A stretch of 64,000 bases of DNA, from NCBI GenBank assembly GCA_916610825.1, contig OU744452.1:20615648-20679647 (forward strand). The letters run 5' to 3'. A program made the translations under genes and the position numbers. This DNA is from Haliclystus octoradiatus (taxonomy: Eukaryota; Cnidaria; Staurozoa; Stauromedusae; Haliclystidae). Below, in pieces: positions 1 to 13,000 of the stretch. How positions within the stretch are numbered: the stretch's first letter is position 1; the number at the start of each line of letters is the position of its first letter. The notes beneath the pieces were generated by a model, which had not been told where the DNA came from, ran no database searches, and saw only the letters and a program-made list of their open reading frames with translations.

Positions 1-757
1 AAGATCATGTTGTTGTGGTTGTTTATGATTATTCCTATGTTGTCCATACAGCTGTAGCTGACTTTCATTTGTTCTTATTGAAAATATTGCTGAGTCTATA
101 TCTAAATCCTGATAGGCAACCGATAAGTTTAATGAGGAAAAGTAAGAAGTCGATGATAAAACCTGTAAAGATACACACTTTTGTGCACTATAGCAAGGTA
201 TTACACTGATGCACCTTTATATGAAGAATTAGCTATAACAGTAATGGTTATATTGTGATGGTTAAATTAATCGTTTTCGATATAATCTTATTTCTGTAAT
301 TATGAAACTTTCAGATCTAATCCCTACTGTTTCACACGTTAGCTATATCCCTACTGTTTCACACGTGCGCTACAAACTTTGTATAATCAGTATAATTGAT
401 AAGAACTTGTTCATAAAGTTGAATTCATATTTATTCATTCGATGAATCAATGTAAATTCTCCATTAACTATGTTTTCGAATTGATGTTATAATAAACCGC
501 ATTGACGTTATGTTATTTCACGCATTTTGAAAAAAAATCGCATTTTTACGGAATTTAGGCTATTTTTCCACTTTTCTCTATAAACATTTTTAGAATGCGG
601 CGGATTTTTCGGCGTTAAACTTTTCTTCATTAAACTTTTCTACATTAGACTTTTCTCCATAAAGACAAACTTCGATACAGTTCATATTAGGCTTAGTGTC
701 AGTACTAGTAACATTCTCAGTGCTTTGCGTAACTTTGATGCAACATTCTCTTTCCAG
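1..757. other. Upstream or intronic DNA, no supported gene
   Basis: No exon could be supported here. An open stretch at 15-209 ends in a stop and has a possible acceptor at position 51, but its product resembles nothing I recognise and the frame is not confirmed by a neighbouring exon. The stretch also lacks a counterpart of the RAB24 P-loop exon, which in copy 2 lies only about 210 bp before the second exon. Any first exon of copy 1 must therefore lie before the window or has been lost. Confidence 0.4.
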
Positions 758-3700
758 ACGATCGGAGCAGCGTCATATACAAAAGTTATGTCTGTCGATG
801 AACAAAAGATAACATTAGCCATCTGGGTATGTTTTTCTCTTTTTTAAGTAGTCATTTCCTAGCTGCGGCCATGTCTGGCCATGCCTACCATGCCAGCTGA
901 GAAGCGGTGTCTGTAAAGGCCTGAGCAAACGATCCAACTTTGTTGGATGCAAAAGTCGAACGTTGTTGGATGCGTAAGCAAAATTCAGCTTTATAGCCAA
1001 CTGCATACGGCTTTTTTTAAGTTGTGTAATTTTGACCTGAAGGCGTATTAAAAACTATTCACATCCTACATGTTATCAAATATGAAAAGTTGAAGGCGAC
1101 AAATAAATTAAAATGAGCGTTGGCTTAAATTTTATATAGTTTTTGTGTTTAGCTTTTGAATTAAAAGTTTCTGATATCCTTATTGTTTATAAATTCTTAG
1201 TATTTTCGATTCAGAACAATCGACTAATCCCAAGTCAACATGAGAAAAATTCAACCGGAAAGTATTCTGACTATTGCGCCTGCGTATATGCTTACTTTCA
1301 ATGTTCCAGACATCTCCAGACATGAAAATCTCATCAAAATTCCTCTGCATCCGTCCGACTCTGAAAATGTTTTGGAACTCAGTCAAAATCTTTTTCAGTC
1401 CGTTCGACTAGTCGAGACGGCGATGATTAGCACCCATTATCGACCATCCAACTGCGTTCGACTGCATGGGCAAACAATTCAACCTTGTGGGTTCGACAAA
1501 GTCAGACAGAGTCAAAACGACAAAGTTGGATCGTTTGCTCGGGCCTTAACTTGCGAACGTGCATGCTGTGTGCTTTTTTAGGAAATATGTCAAAATTTAT
1601 CACCATTTTGTATTACCGGTACGATTTTTTAATTTTTTAGCGTCTCAATGTTTTGAAAAAGTTCTGGCTTGGATAAATTTTGCAGTCGCTGTCATGTTGT
1701 AATTGTCGGGTACTTTACTCCAGACATAATTGATTTATTAATAATCTGATTTGTTAAACATTTATTATTCAACCACCAACTTAATGATATTAATGACAGA
1801 GCTGTATAATGCTTTATGATATTACCATTTAGTTACAGTAACATATATTATACCAATTTTAAATTAAAAATTGAAACTTATTTTTCTCAATTTCAAGGCA
1901 ATATATGTATCCCTTTGATGATACGGACTTTCTTGGAATTCATGCCTGACTTGTTAATAGATAAAGGCCGGTAAACATTGCAGAACCTTCTTACCCTTAC
2001 AAATAATTGCGTTTTCGTGTAATGGTACCTAGAGCAACTTGAACAGATGTGAAAAATTTTAACTAGTCTTGATACACATTTAAGAGCTACACATAATAGC
2101 TATATCAAGTCACCTGCATTACCGCTATTCCAGAAAGGAGGTTGAAGCTGTGCCATATTCTTGCCATCCATCGTCAAGCGTAACGCTAAATGATGAGTAT
2201 AGACTGCATGGACATTTGATGTGATTGTTTGTTTCTAGCAAGACGTTGATTTGCAATTAAATATGTTTATATTTAACTTCTTAAAAAGCAAGTTGCATGT
2301 TATTCAAATTTGAATGACTTAATGTATGAAGATATCGTGCCATCGTTCTCGATTTTGTGCATGCCTGGACACCTGCTACTGCTACTTACCATACATTTGA
2401 ATATTTTGCATGACATGCATAGATGTGACACTTTGTTGTGACGTCAAAGTTCCAAAGGAGGTTTCCGCAAAGGGATTGCCTTTTTAACACCCCAAAATCA
2501 TTGCAAATTCTTTGGAATCAAAGGGCGGTCATACAATCCCTATCTCAAACTTTAAATCTGTTTGCATACAAACCCTTGCTATTTCTGACATACTCAAACT
2601 CTTATTTCGGTCGATTTTCGAATGATGATAATGAATTTAGATTCGTAACTCTTTGTACCATGACCTTACATGGTTATGGTAAAGTTGTTAAAAGTTATAT
2701 TCCTGCCACATTTTAAACTTCTTTTTAAGTAAGAAGAGAGACTATATCACAATATAATTTTATTTCTAATCTTCCAAATGACTCAGTTCAAAGTTGATTA
2801 TGCAGAATAGGTCAAATTTCTAATCAAAAACAAACAATTTACTATGAACAGATTTATTTACACAAATCAATATCTTGCGAAATACAATCAGAATATCAGA
2901 TCAAATGTCCGCTCAGTCTAGACTCATCCTGTAGCGCTGCACATGAAGATAGATGGCGCAAATATTGAGCAGCTTCAACCTCCTTTCTGGGATCACAGTA
3001 AATTGTGAAAATTTATGAAAACGTATGGGAAAAGTACCGACGTACGCACATAGGCTACACAGTTTCATTTTCCGCAATCTCAGCTAATTTTAGAAATATT
3101 TGAAGATGATGCCACACTGTTTGAGATGTTGTTGGTTTAAGAGGTCAAATGTTTATTAGTTTATTATTTATTATTAAATGTTTATTTCCCAAGAATTCCA
3201 CTGGGCATTCGTCTGGAAATTGACAAATAAAAGCTTGGCATGATAATTCGCCGCGGCAGCTTATGATTTTTTGATGCCTTCTGGTGTTCTCTTTAGAGGC
3301 CCTCTTGTGCAACAAATTGCCCAGGATTCAATATCACCCCTGCAGGGTCCGACAAAGTCCGGAAACTTGGAAACCTATTTTGTGGAAGGCTAGAAAAATT
3401 CAGAAGGTTAGCCAAAATGTTGGATATAAAGCTAAAATAAAGCTTCGATTTTACGCTTTTATGCCAGTAAAATTACTTAAACATTTTTCTCTCGTTTATC
3501 TAACAATATACGGTTTGCGGAAGGTAAAACATTTTGTCGGACCCTGCACCCTTGTGAAAAACAGTTCATGAACATTTTATGAACGTTAAATGACCCCAAT
3601 TTCATCAACTGTTCATGAACTCCTAAACTGTTTTCGCATGGGAAATACGGATGCCTCTTTGGTTAATTGATGGAACTATTTTTTTTTAATAGGATACTGC

Positions 3701-5812
3701 TGGATCAGAGCGTTACCAGTCATTGAGTAAAATATACTATCGTAAAGCTAAAGCCGCCATTATTTGCTTTGGTATGATTTAATTTTAAATGCCATACTTT
3801 GTTATTATAATACAACCAATTGACTACATGTTATAAAATGTTTCATTTTTTAATTACAGACTTGACAGATGATGCAAGTTTTGAGCGTGCAAAATTCTGG
3901 GTAAATGAAGTTCGGGCTCACGAGGAGGTGAGATTCAAGGCATTCAGATATAAAACTAGGTTATCTGGATCCTATTCAATCTTATTTTCAAGTTAAGACA
4001 TGCATCTAATGTTTTAATTTATCCAGTTTGGTCTATTGCGAAGATTCCGAGAGGCTAAACACTCAGGCATGCATAGCCGGTACCATTGGAATGCATCAAA
4101 TTAAACTCATTAATGCAATAATCAAAATAATCTATATTTTAAGAAAAGGGCTTGCATGCGTAGCATTGCAGACACAGCTGATATCATACTATACTAAATA
4201 CTTTTCTGGACAAATTTTGATTTTACCAATCACAGATCAGATTTTGATTGTCAATTAGTGCTAAGGCCAGACATTAACAAGACCAGGCATTTACAAACCC
4301 AGCAACAACAACTACAAGATAACCACTAGAACAATGTTACAATGTATGATGCTGCAGACATCACCGGAGATCTCCTCAAATTCCCTAATTTTCTTTTTGT
4401 ACTTTGCACACAGAAGCGATGACCATTATGCGTGTAATTGTATCTTAATTGTTACCATGGTTTCATTCACTTCTATAAAGTATAAATGCATCCAAGTCTA
4501 AAGTTGTGTGTCTGTTTGTGTGTTTAGAATTGTAAATTGTATCTTGCTGGTACGAAAAGGGATCTAATCACTGAGCGTTCAATTGAAATACATAACATTA
4601 TGGATTATGCTGAGTTTATAAATACAAGATATTATGAAACATCAAGTCAAACAGGTGAAAGCATAGGTAAGAAAATTGGTTTACATCCAAGGGTAGACCT
4701 GTGCCACATGCCCCTGTACTCCACTTTACCAACGGCTGTTTTGTATAGGGGACATGTAACTTTTTAGTGAATGAATGATTAGCCAATTACAAAAAGGCAG
4801 AATGGCCAATCACAGCTTAGCATGACCTTAGATGGTGATTGGTCTACTTACTAAATTGTGCAATTTTTCTTGACGATTTTGTGAATTGAAAAATAACAAT
4901 AATTGTCTTTTATTTGAAGAAAATTTGATTGAATGTTTTATATTTCCAGGGGAGCTATTCCAGAGAGTGGCTGATGAATATGTGATGGAATCTAAACTAC
5001 AAATATCGCAACCAGGTAAGGTTGATAATATAGACCAATAGAAGCAGAATATCAAGACAGGGTACTCATCACTACTACTACTACTAATCCAATAAACTTT
5101 AGCTTGTCTTCCTTTGAGCCATCACAAATTGCATATACAAGTTAATCTAAAGTAAACAAATGCAACTTGAATCTATAAACAATTCATTTTAAAATTAACT
5201 ATATGATTTCAAGAGTAATGGGTTATAATACAATGATCTATGTTTGATGGTATGGTTCCACTGCTTTGTTGTTTAACGTTTTTATTAATCCCAAGAAAAC
5301 AAGATATGAAATTGTATCTTGAGGTACCATAATAACTAGCCAATCATAACTAAGAATGCATTTGAACTACAACATGTTAAATTGAAGTAAAATAGGTAAG
5401 CAATGATAAGTGTTTCAGCTAAACAACTATCGGAATTTGATATTGAACATATGAAAGCGATAAGAATTTATACAGTCAATTGTAACAGTATATTTTGTTT
5501 TGTTATGCGAAACCAAAAGCAAAATAAAAACATTGAAGCCTGCCCAAACCATGACTGGAATACTTACATATGTTTGCTCAGAGAATCCTGTTGTTTTGTT
5601 AATGTCAAGTGGCGACGGTGACTCAGGCATTGTATTTCTCTAGAAAGATGTAGCAATTCCATAGGACAACCAGATTGTGACAGATTTGACTGTAATCAAC
5701 ATTCAATCACTTGATTCCAGATATTGAAGATAGTGGCCACGTTATAAAGTTGGGAGCAGCATCTACACCCCAATCATCTCAACAGCAGAAATGTCAATCG
5801 TGCCGTTCATAA
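758..5812 (+). CDS. RAB24: RAB24-like small GTPase, copy 1 (first exon not in window)
   Basis: Exons are 758-826, 3693-3771, 3860-3927, 4528-4666, 4950-5015 and 5721-5812. All have GT-AG borders and an open frame, giving 170 residues plus stop. RAB24 is an atypical Rab associated with autophagy and late endosomes. Visible motifs: switch [14 protein letters not shown], with the RAB24-specific Ser in place of the catalytic Gln; [12 protein letters not shown] as the guanine motif; ETSSQTG. The tail ends KCQSCRS, two cysteines in a non-standard prenylation context. Residues around the exon 2 start (ASYTKV) differ from copy 2 (AFGAKV). The exon carrying the GKxxxGKT P-loop is absent from the 757 bp available. 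This is therefore either a functional paralogue with a distant first exon or a duplication without it. Intron sequence next to exon 4 is also nearly identical to copy 2. AATAAA lies at 5819. Confidence 0.85.
917..1546. mobile_element. Harbinger-type MITE in RAB24 copy 1 intron
   Basis: The two ends form terminal inverted repeats of about 27 bp starting AGGCCYGAGCAAACGATCC, one mismatch apart. They are flanked by TAA at 914-916 and 1547-1549, a 3-bp target duplication typical of PIF/Harbinger. The interior holds repeated GTCGAAC and TTGGATG words but no transposase. Short open frames inside are not genes. Confidence 0.7.
2130..2990. mobile_element. Foldback element with long inverted arms
   Basis: The left arm, from CCAGAAAGGAGGTTGAAGC at 2130, is repeated in inverted form ending at 2990. 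Similarity extends about 120-170 bp inward, through the GGACATTTGAT and TGATTG words. A single arm of the same family lies at 10254-10455. No transposase is visible, so it is non-autonomous, and the superfamily cannot be told because target duplications are unclear. It lies in an intron of RAB24 copy 1. Confidence 0.7.
3555..3650. repeat. Dispersed GTTCATGAAC repeat
   Basis: Several copies of the palindrome GTTCATGAAC lie close together and are followed by TTTTCGCATGGG. The same arrangement recurs at about 19175-19290, 27920-28045, 45405-45435, 49280-49320 and 50135-50260, often closed by TTTTCnCAnGGG. This is an old degenerate repeat family without coding capacity. Confidence 0.55.
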
Positions 5813-5818
5813 ATCAGT

Positions 5819-5824
5819 AATAAA
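5819..5824 (+). terminator. Poly(A) signal of RAB24 copy 1
   Basis: AATAAA lies 7 bp after the stop codon. The same arrangement is present behind copy 2 at 14286, so the 3' end was duplicated with the gene. Confidence 0.55.
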
Positions 5825-5869
5825 TTAAATGTATGTTTGTCTGAACAGTACATGGATTATTTATCTTGA

Positions 5870-6262
5870 ATGGTTCATGAAAAGTTAGTAATTTCATGAA
5901 ATGTTGATTGAATGTTCTTGAAATATTTGTCAACTGTTCATGAACTGTTGATTGACTGTTCATAAAATGTTGGTTAAATGTTCATAAAATGTTGGTTAAA
6001 TGTTCATAAAATATTGGTTGAATGTTCATGAGATGCTGATACTGTTCATGAACCGTTGGTTGACTGTTCATAAAATGTTGATTGACTTCTCATGGAATGT
6101 TGGTCAACTGTTCTTGAAATGCTGGTTGACTGTTCATGAAATGTTGGCTAACTATTAATGAAATGTTGGTCAACTGTTTATGAAATGTTGGTCAACTGTT
6201 TATTAAATGTTGGTTAACTGTTAATGAAATGTTGGTCAACTGTTCATGATATATCATTCATG
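5870..6262. repeat. Degenerate 24-bp minisatellite
   Basis: About 16 tandem copies of a unit close to TGTTCATGAAATGTTGGT plus 5-6 bases lie just downstream of RAB24 copy 1. The unit contains the TTCATGAA core of the dispersed GTTCATGAAC repeat, so the array probably expanded from one such copy. Confidence 0.75.
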
Positions 6263-6663
6263 GATTGTTCAGGTGTCGGCATATCTAAGTAATAAGTAAC
6301 AAATAGATAACATTGAATTCAAAAGAGTATTTGCAATTAATTTAACATTTCAGGTAAAAACATTAAGATCAAATTCAACTGTAATTTATTATTTGCTATT
6401 TTCGTTGGAAAATTTTAAAATGTAATAATGGAATTGATAATGGGTTTGAAAAGCAAGGCAATCCCGGTCGCTTATTCCTGCTGAGAGTGGAATGAAATTC
6501 CAACATGAACAGGCGGCATAACAGCCTGTCTCACTGTCACCTGACCTAGCCTGACTCATATGTACACATCCTTGGATAAAGTTAAGGGTTGACATTCAGG
6601 ATATTTGAACCACAGTCAATCAGATCTGAGAACAGATGTTTTGAACTATGATTGTCCATTGTA

Positions 6664-6716
6664 GGTGATGCAAAGGTTGGAAGATGCTGGAACACCGCCA
6701 CCAGAGAGTCCGTGAT
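6664..6716 (+). CDS. Possible terminal exon of an unidentified gene
   Basis: A good acceptor (ATTGTAG) precedes a short open stretch ending at TGA; one frame gives MQRLEDAGTPPPESP after a Val. AATAAA follows at 7093, a plausible 3' UTR distance. No partner exon was found between 5812 and 6664. It may be an alternative 3' exon of RAB24 copy 1 or chance. The rest of 6263-7454 shows only a short ATG-tailed LINE remnant and simple repeats. Confidence 0.2.
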
Positions 6717-7288
6717 TGCACCTTAATTGCACCTATTTTATAAGGTCATATATGGACAAGTGGAGTTGTAGCTGTGTAACGATCTAGTACTATGAAAACA
6801 AAGACCCATGGACACACTATGACCTATGCGTTATCACATTGACATATCTAAACACCAAATTCAATGTCAAACATTATATTATTTACGTTGGAACTGCCAC
6901 TGGAACTCATTAGCAGATGATGCAGTTTGTGGAAAGTAGCTCAGCACATGTAAATAGTCACTTTCACCCTTTTGAGATAGTTCACTAATTAAATGCAAAA
7001 ACCTGAAGCATTGAATAGATGCCTTTTACGTGTGTATTCTTTTACGTATGTAACTTTACATTTATTTTAATCTTCCAGTAAAGCCTCGATCTTAATAAAG
7101 TTGAAGATTGGACGTTGTCTCATTCTCAATATATTGCTATCGTGCAAACGGAGACAAAGTCCAATCTTTGACTATTTTATATTGCTCTGTATATCTGCAT
7201 TGAGCACTCTATTGATCTTTTTATTTTTATCGATCATTTTATTTTGGAACATGTTGGATTGATGCACAACATCCTGTATGTGTTAAAT

Positions 7289-7335
7289 GGTCATCATCAT
7301 CATCATCATCATTTATTCAGAAACCTTCAAGTTAT
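7289..7335 (-). mobile_element. LINE 3' tail remnant, (ATG)n type
   Basis: (CATCAT)n followed by TTTATTCAGAAACCTTCAAG is the reverse complement of the 3' end seen intact at 61755-61830. Only about 45 bp remain. Confidence 0.6.
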
Positions 7336-7454
7336 AATAATATATAATAAAGGTCAATCTTTAATAAAATCTTAATCAATCAATCAATCAATCTACACAG
7401 ATACACAAAATTTACGTATTTATTTTTAATTTTATTTCCATAATTTCCATGATG

Positions 7455-7556
7455 CAACACAAGTCATTCTAGGAGTGACAAATGATAGAAACTTCACACA
7501 GACACTGCGTGCAGACTAAGGTCAGTTCAAATTTCAGAAATCACGTATTCCAGTAT
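7455..7556. repeat. About 100-bp segment duplicated into RAB24 copy 2 intron 2
   Basis: The segment starts GCAACACAAGTCATTC and ends CGTATTCCAGTATT. It recurs at 8331-8434 with only a few differences, directly joined there to a 5'-truncated LINE. The first copy lies just upstream of the RAB24 copy 2 promoter. Confidence 0.8.
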
Positions 7557-7557
7557 T

Positions 7558-7610
7558 GCGCATGTGCGATATATGTGAATACCATTATTACGAAAACAAC
7601 ATGGCGACAA
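7558..7610 (+). promoter_or_regulatory. Probable RAB24 copy 2 core promoter
   Basis: GCGCATGTGCG at 7558-7568 is close to the NRF1 palindrome. ACATGGCGAC around 7600 resembles a YY1 element. Both lie 210-260 bp before the start codon, as in many TATA-less housekeeping promoters. This is inferred from motifs only. Confidence 0.4.
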
Positions 7611-7817
7611 AATTGTGAGATTTCGTTGATTTACATTTATTTTGGTATTATTGATAGTAGACTGTAGTCGTTTATATTAGTAATCTAAATGATTCATGTA
7701 AAATTAAAGATTTATCAGAACATATTATGATGATTTTTATGAATTATTACTAGAGTTATCCTTGGAGATAATCGATTTCTATTTGATTTAAATCTTGATC
7801 GATCTGACTAAACTAAA

Positions 7818-9907
7818 ATGGGAACGCGAGTTGACATGAAAGTTGTTTTGCTTGGAAAAGAATACGGAGGAAAGACTAGCATTGTTGAGCGATTTATTCA
7901 CGATCGTTTTAATGAAAATATACCCTATCAAAATGTGAGCGTTTATTTGCTTAGTAGTTTTAGGTTTTACAACAAATAATTGTTCCTTTCACTGTTTTGT
8001 TTACTAGTCCTGCGACCTGCTATAACTGTAGATCGTAGTCCATAGATTGATACATGTAGAATTAAGAATTTGAATTTACTTTTTTCTTTCAAATTACTTG
8101 GAGGCCTTTATGCGTAATTATTCAAAATGCATATCCTCTTTCCAGACAATCGGAGCAGCGTTTGGTGCAAAAGTCTTATCTGTTGATAAACAAAAGATAA
8201 CATTAGGCATCTGGGTAAGTTTTTTCTCTTTATCATCTTTTTAGTTGCCGCCCCATGTCAGCTTTTACGCCTACTTACTGTAGTAGTAGTAGTAGAGGAT
8301 AGATAATCACAAGGTGCCATCCATATACGATGCAACACAAGTCATTCTAGGAGTGACAATGATAGAAACTTGACACAGACACTGCGTGCAGACTAAGGTC
8401 AGTTCAAATTTCAGAAATCACGTATTCCAGTATTATCATCCATATCCGTTCTTAGTATACTTTACACTTACCACTCTTTCCTGTTATTTATGCCTGTTTT
8501 TTTACTTAATGTCTGTTTTCCTGTCAACTTAGCTAATCAGTCCTTTGAAAAAAAGTTTGTATAACTTAAAGGTTCTGAATAAATGATGATGATGATGATG
8601 ATGATATTTACTACACAAAGAACGCTCCACAAATGAAGGTCGGACAATCAGTGTCATGAAAATTGCTTGAAAAAGTAATTAATTAGATTACAAATTACTT
8701 TTGCTGGAAATTCAAAAATTACATTACTATAGAACTTTTTCGAAAATAGTAATTAATTACAAATTACTAATTACTTCCAGAAAAAGAAATTAATTGACAA
8801 TTACTTTGGGATATTTATCAAAACATTTATCCCTATGCTATATCATGTCAACATCATTGTAAATATAAATAATTAATATGATATGTCTAGTGATTTATCA
8901 AAGTTTGAACACCCTCGTTGATTAATTTTAAATGGAGTTAATTTCTTTTTTGAATAGGACACTGCTGGATCAGAACGTTATGAAGCAATGAGTAAAATAT
9001 ACTACCGTGGTGCTAAAGCCGCCATCATTTGTTTTGGTGAGATTAAATTAATAATAATTTTTATTATAATAATATACACAAGGCTTAAGGCATACATAAA
9101 GTGTAAAGGCTTTGCCTCATCTTTTGTCTCTTATCATAATGCTCTGTTTTAACCAACATTGGGCACTTTACATTATATGTGTATCTGAGTTTACATTCAC
9201 TATAATTATTTTTTTAATTTATTATTATAATAATATACATACAAAGGTTAGTCAAGTTTACCGTAAACGTGAATAATCTTTTTTTCATTTATACATAGCT
9301 CTACTTAAGTGTATCGAGCACTCTCTTAAATGATTTGCATATTATTCTTAATCTTATTATATTTAATATAGTACAAATATTCTAATAATATACATATAGT
9401 ATATATATACTTGATATACTCCGGCAGACCCTATAATAATATGTCAAAAATGTGTCACCTATGTTTAGTGGAAAAATTCCACATCATCTGCTCAAAAGAA
9501 GCCATATTAAATAAAAAATCTGAACTCATATCAAAATGTAGGCATGAAAATAAATATTATTTATCTAATTTCAAAGAAACAAAAACGTAGCCTTATAACA
9601 GCGCCATTTAATTAAGGAAACTAATAACAATACATGTCATTATAACTTAGTAATTGTAAAGATAAAACCATTGTAAGTATAACAATAGTTTTTCTCTTTT
9701 TTCAAATTTTTTCTCACTATTGTCAAATAAGAGTAACTGGTATATATTTTTCATTAATAGTATCTGTCTGATGATCGCATAAAGCGAAAAACTTTAAGTT
9801 ACAGAAAATGAATGCGTAGTCTTTGACTCCATTATTATTATTATTCACGCTCTGTCAAATGACATCGAGCACTGTTATTGTTATTGTTATTGTTATTGTT
9901 ATTGTTA

Positions 9908-9954
<47 letters not shown>

Positions 9955-10024
9955 GTTATTGTTATTGTTATTGTTATTGTTATTGTTATTGTTATTGTTA
10001 TTGTTATTGTTATTGTTATTGTTA

Positions 10025-10079
<55 letters not shown>

Positions 10080-13000
10080 CAACTGCTGTTAGATACCATA
10101 TCATCATTATTATTATGACATTATATATACTTGATACATTTTTCTAACTCCACCACCAAAGATTAAAACCACTGAAATGAGCATGAAAATCGGTGTCTGT
10201 AAACTGCATACTTTTCAAATGAATTTTCTTAAATTTTAACATTTTACTGCAATCCCAGACAGGATGTTGAAGCCGTGCAATATTCGCACCGTCTATCGTC
10301 ATGTGCAGCGCTACAGGATGAGTTTAGATTGTATGGACATTTGATCTGATAGTCTGATTGTATATCACAAGACATTAATTTGTTTAAATAAATATTTTCC
10401 TGTTATATTTTTTATTTTCCAATAGAAACTTGACCTATTTTGCATAATCATGCATAATAAATAATATACTATTGTTTTCTTTACTTTGTGTTAAAAATAA
10501 TTGACAAAAATTTTTTCATGACTACCGTGTTTACCGTAGGCCTATCAATCTCAAAACAGTTCAATCTAATTACTATGATTCAAAGTGAAATCAGTCCTGT
10601 ACATGTATTGCATTAAATGTTTTATTAAATGTTTTAATTCTGCTGCGACATCAGCTTAAGGCGAGTCAAATTCGCACGTCATTTACAAGTCACACCTGTA
10701 TTATAAGTATGTAGTGAAAAACAATTCATACCTCCAGCCTCGGTTTAGTCTAGGGATGGATCACCCGTACCAAACGTATGGGGTAGGGGTTTGACTCTTA
10801 ATGGTCTGCATAATTACTTTTTCCTTTTTTGTTTTTATTTGACTTATTATTTCGATATATTTTTTTCCTGATAGTTTTACTCTACTTTCTTTTTACTTTT
10901 TTCAACTTTTATTTTATTATTTTATTCTTGATGATATTCTTGATTCTTCTTTATTCTTGATTCTTGAGGCGGATCAAGCCAACACTCAACACGCAATTGG
11001 ATTCTATAAAATCCCGGTTGTTTGTTTAATTTCCGTGTAATTGTATTTGACAATTTCCTTTGTAAACTCAAACTCTATATATTTGTAATTTTTTCATTTG
11101 TATTGATATACCTGATGATGCCATGAAGATATGATATGGCAAAACGTTGTGAAATCCCGTGTTTTTTATCGCTATCATTTGTTACAAATTTAATAAGCAA
11201 GAATTTATTAATTATTATATTGGTTTGATTAATTTTCTTTTCCTTTCTTTTACTTTGTTTTTTTTTTGTTTTAATTTATTTGATTTGATTTGATTTTTCT
11301 TTGATGATTTGATTGATTTGATAATTTATTCTATTGAATTTGATTTTATTTGATTTCTTTTGATTATTATATCATCCACCATGAATCCGAGCGTAGCTGA
11401 GCTATTTTGCTATCCGTACATGTCACTGTTGCGCTTTTACATAGTGCAACTCTTTCTACGCCAAAATTGACCTTGAAAATATAAAATGGTAGGCTACTGT
11501 ATTGTGGAGATTCTAGTGTCCCACTTTTTGAGAGAAAGTAAAAGAACAATATTTTATCTGAATCTTAGTTATATGGCTTCTATGTTGTTTAATGTTTAGT
11601 AAATAATCTCGCAGAAGCATTCTGAACATGCTGAAATTTTGAAATAGATTGTTGCTTTCTTCCTCACAGTAGTAAATTGCATTGATCTAGTCTTGGTATT
11701 CAAGGTTCACAGTCATAATATCATCATATTAATTAGTTTATTGTAATACAACCAATTGACTACATGTTATAAAATATTTCATTTTTCAATTACAGACTTG
11801 ACAGATGATACAAGTTTTGAACGTGCAAAATTCTGGGTAAATGAAGTTCGGGCTCACGAGGAGGTGAGATTCAAGGCATTCAGATATAAAACCGGACATC
11901 TGCATGCTGCGTTACAATTTGATTCAGGTCCTACTCAATAATCTTTTTAAATTTAGATTCTCATTTCCTTTAAATTCTGAATACTGTAGTTGAAATATTT
12001 ATTTATCAGATGTGATTTTGTCGATCAGAGATTATCTTGGACCGTTAATCGTTAAAAGTACAATGTTATGCATAAGATCGATTGTTCCAGTTGAAGAACC
12101 AATCCAGGCAATTTGAAGAGAATCCCTAGAAAAGCTGATTTCCTCATTTTCTATCAGTTCTGAAACAAAAAAATTCACCTAAAAAACTGGTTTTGCTATT
12201 TTTTTTCAGCAATTTTCAAAAAGAGTTGATATCCTCACGAGTAATGCCTGCAAGCTCAACTTTTTGGGCTTGTTGTGGGTAAATGAGTTATAAAACAGTC
12301 CTTTTTTCGATGCATCCCAATTTAAAGTTGTGTGTTTGCTTCTGTGTTTAGAATTGTAAATTGTATCTTGCTGGTACGAAAAATGATCTAATGACACAAC
12401 GTTCAATTGCGAATGAAATACATGACATTATGGACTACGCTGAATTTATCAACGCAAGTTATTACGAGACATCAAGTAAAACAGGAGAAAACATAGGTGA
12501 GGAAAAAATGGCATTAAATGCAAAGGGCTTAATGCCCCCAAAGTATGTATCAGGGAAGGGGAAGAGGGGTGAATCTGAAAATGCACTAATGGGCTTCAAT
12601 ATGTAGCATGTCTTTTTTAATTTGATGCTTGTATTTTTAATTTTATTTGTCATCTTTCATATTGCTTCATATACATGCAACCGTTATGGCATGCTCTTTA
12701 TCTAATTAAAAAAGTGTTTTATTCACAGAGGAGATCTTTCAAAGAATAGCTGATGAATTTGTGATGGGATCCAAACTACAAATGGGTAAGAGTTATGATA
12801 CAGTGAAATAGACGTAGACTAATAGAAGCAGGCCAGCAAACAAATCTGAGAATATTTGACCATTATAGACAGGAGATCTTTTCATTCGATATAGGATTTG
12901 ATTCATTGTGATAAGTACTACATAAATGAGTTCATTAATTTAACTTTTCTAGCAGAGCCCTCAAAATTAATTCTAAAATATCACGAAGGTTTTCTGCGAT

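Larger units (their letters stand above)
9480..10079 (+). mobile_element. 5'-truncated retroelement with hammerhead-like motif and ATT tail
   Basis: An open C-terminal coding tail (about 9489-9590, ending NFKETKT then TAG) is followed by about 170 bp of 3' UTR, a hammerhead-like motif (9763-9805), GTAGTCTTTGACTCC and then (ATT)n. The same order and spacing recur at 45893-47560. The shared reading frame of the two tails ([13 protein letters not shown] and NFKETKT in both) shows real coding ancestry. Element class is uncertain: Penelope-like or LINE. Confidence 0.65.

Noticed and set aside
9823..10147. Long open frames of Ile, Val, Leu or Asn on both strands
   Set aside because: Translations of the ATT/ATTGTT microsatellite; no codon structure.
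11112..11150. Fifth hammerhead candidate (CTGATGA plus perfect hairpin)
   Set aside because: The GAA box after helix II is replaced by AAA and no helix III or I pairing follows.
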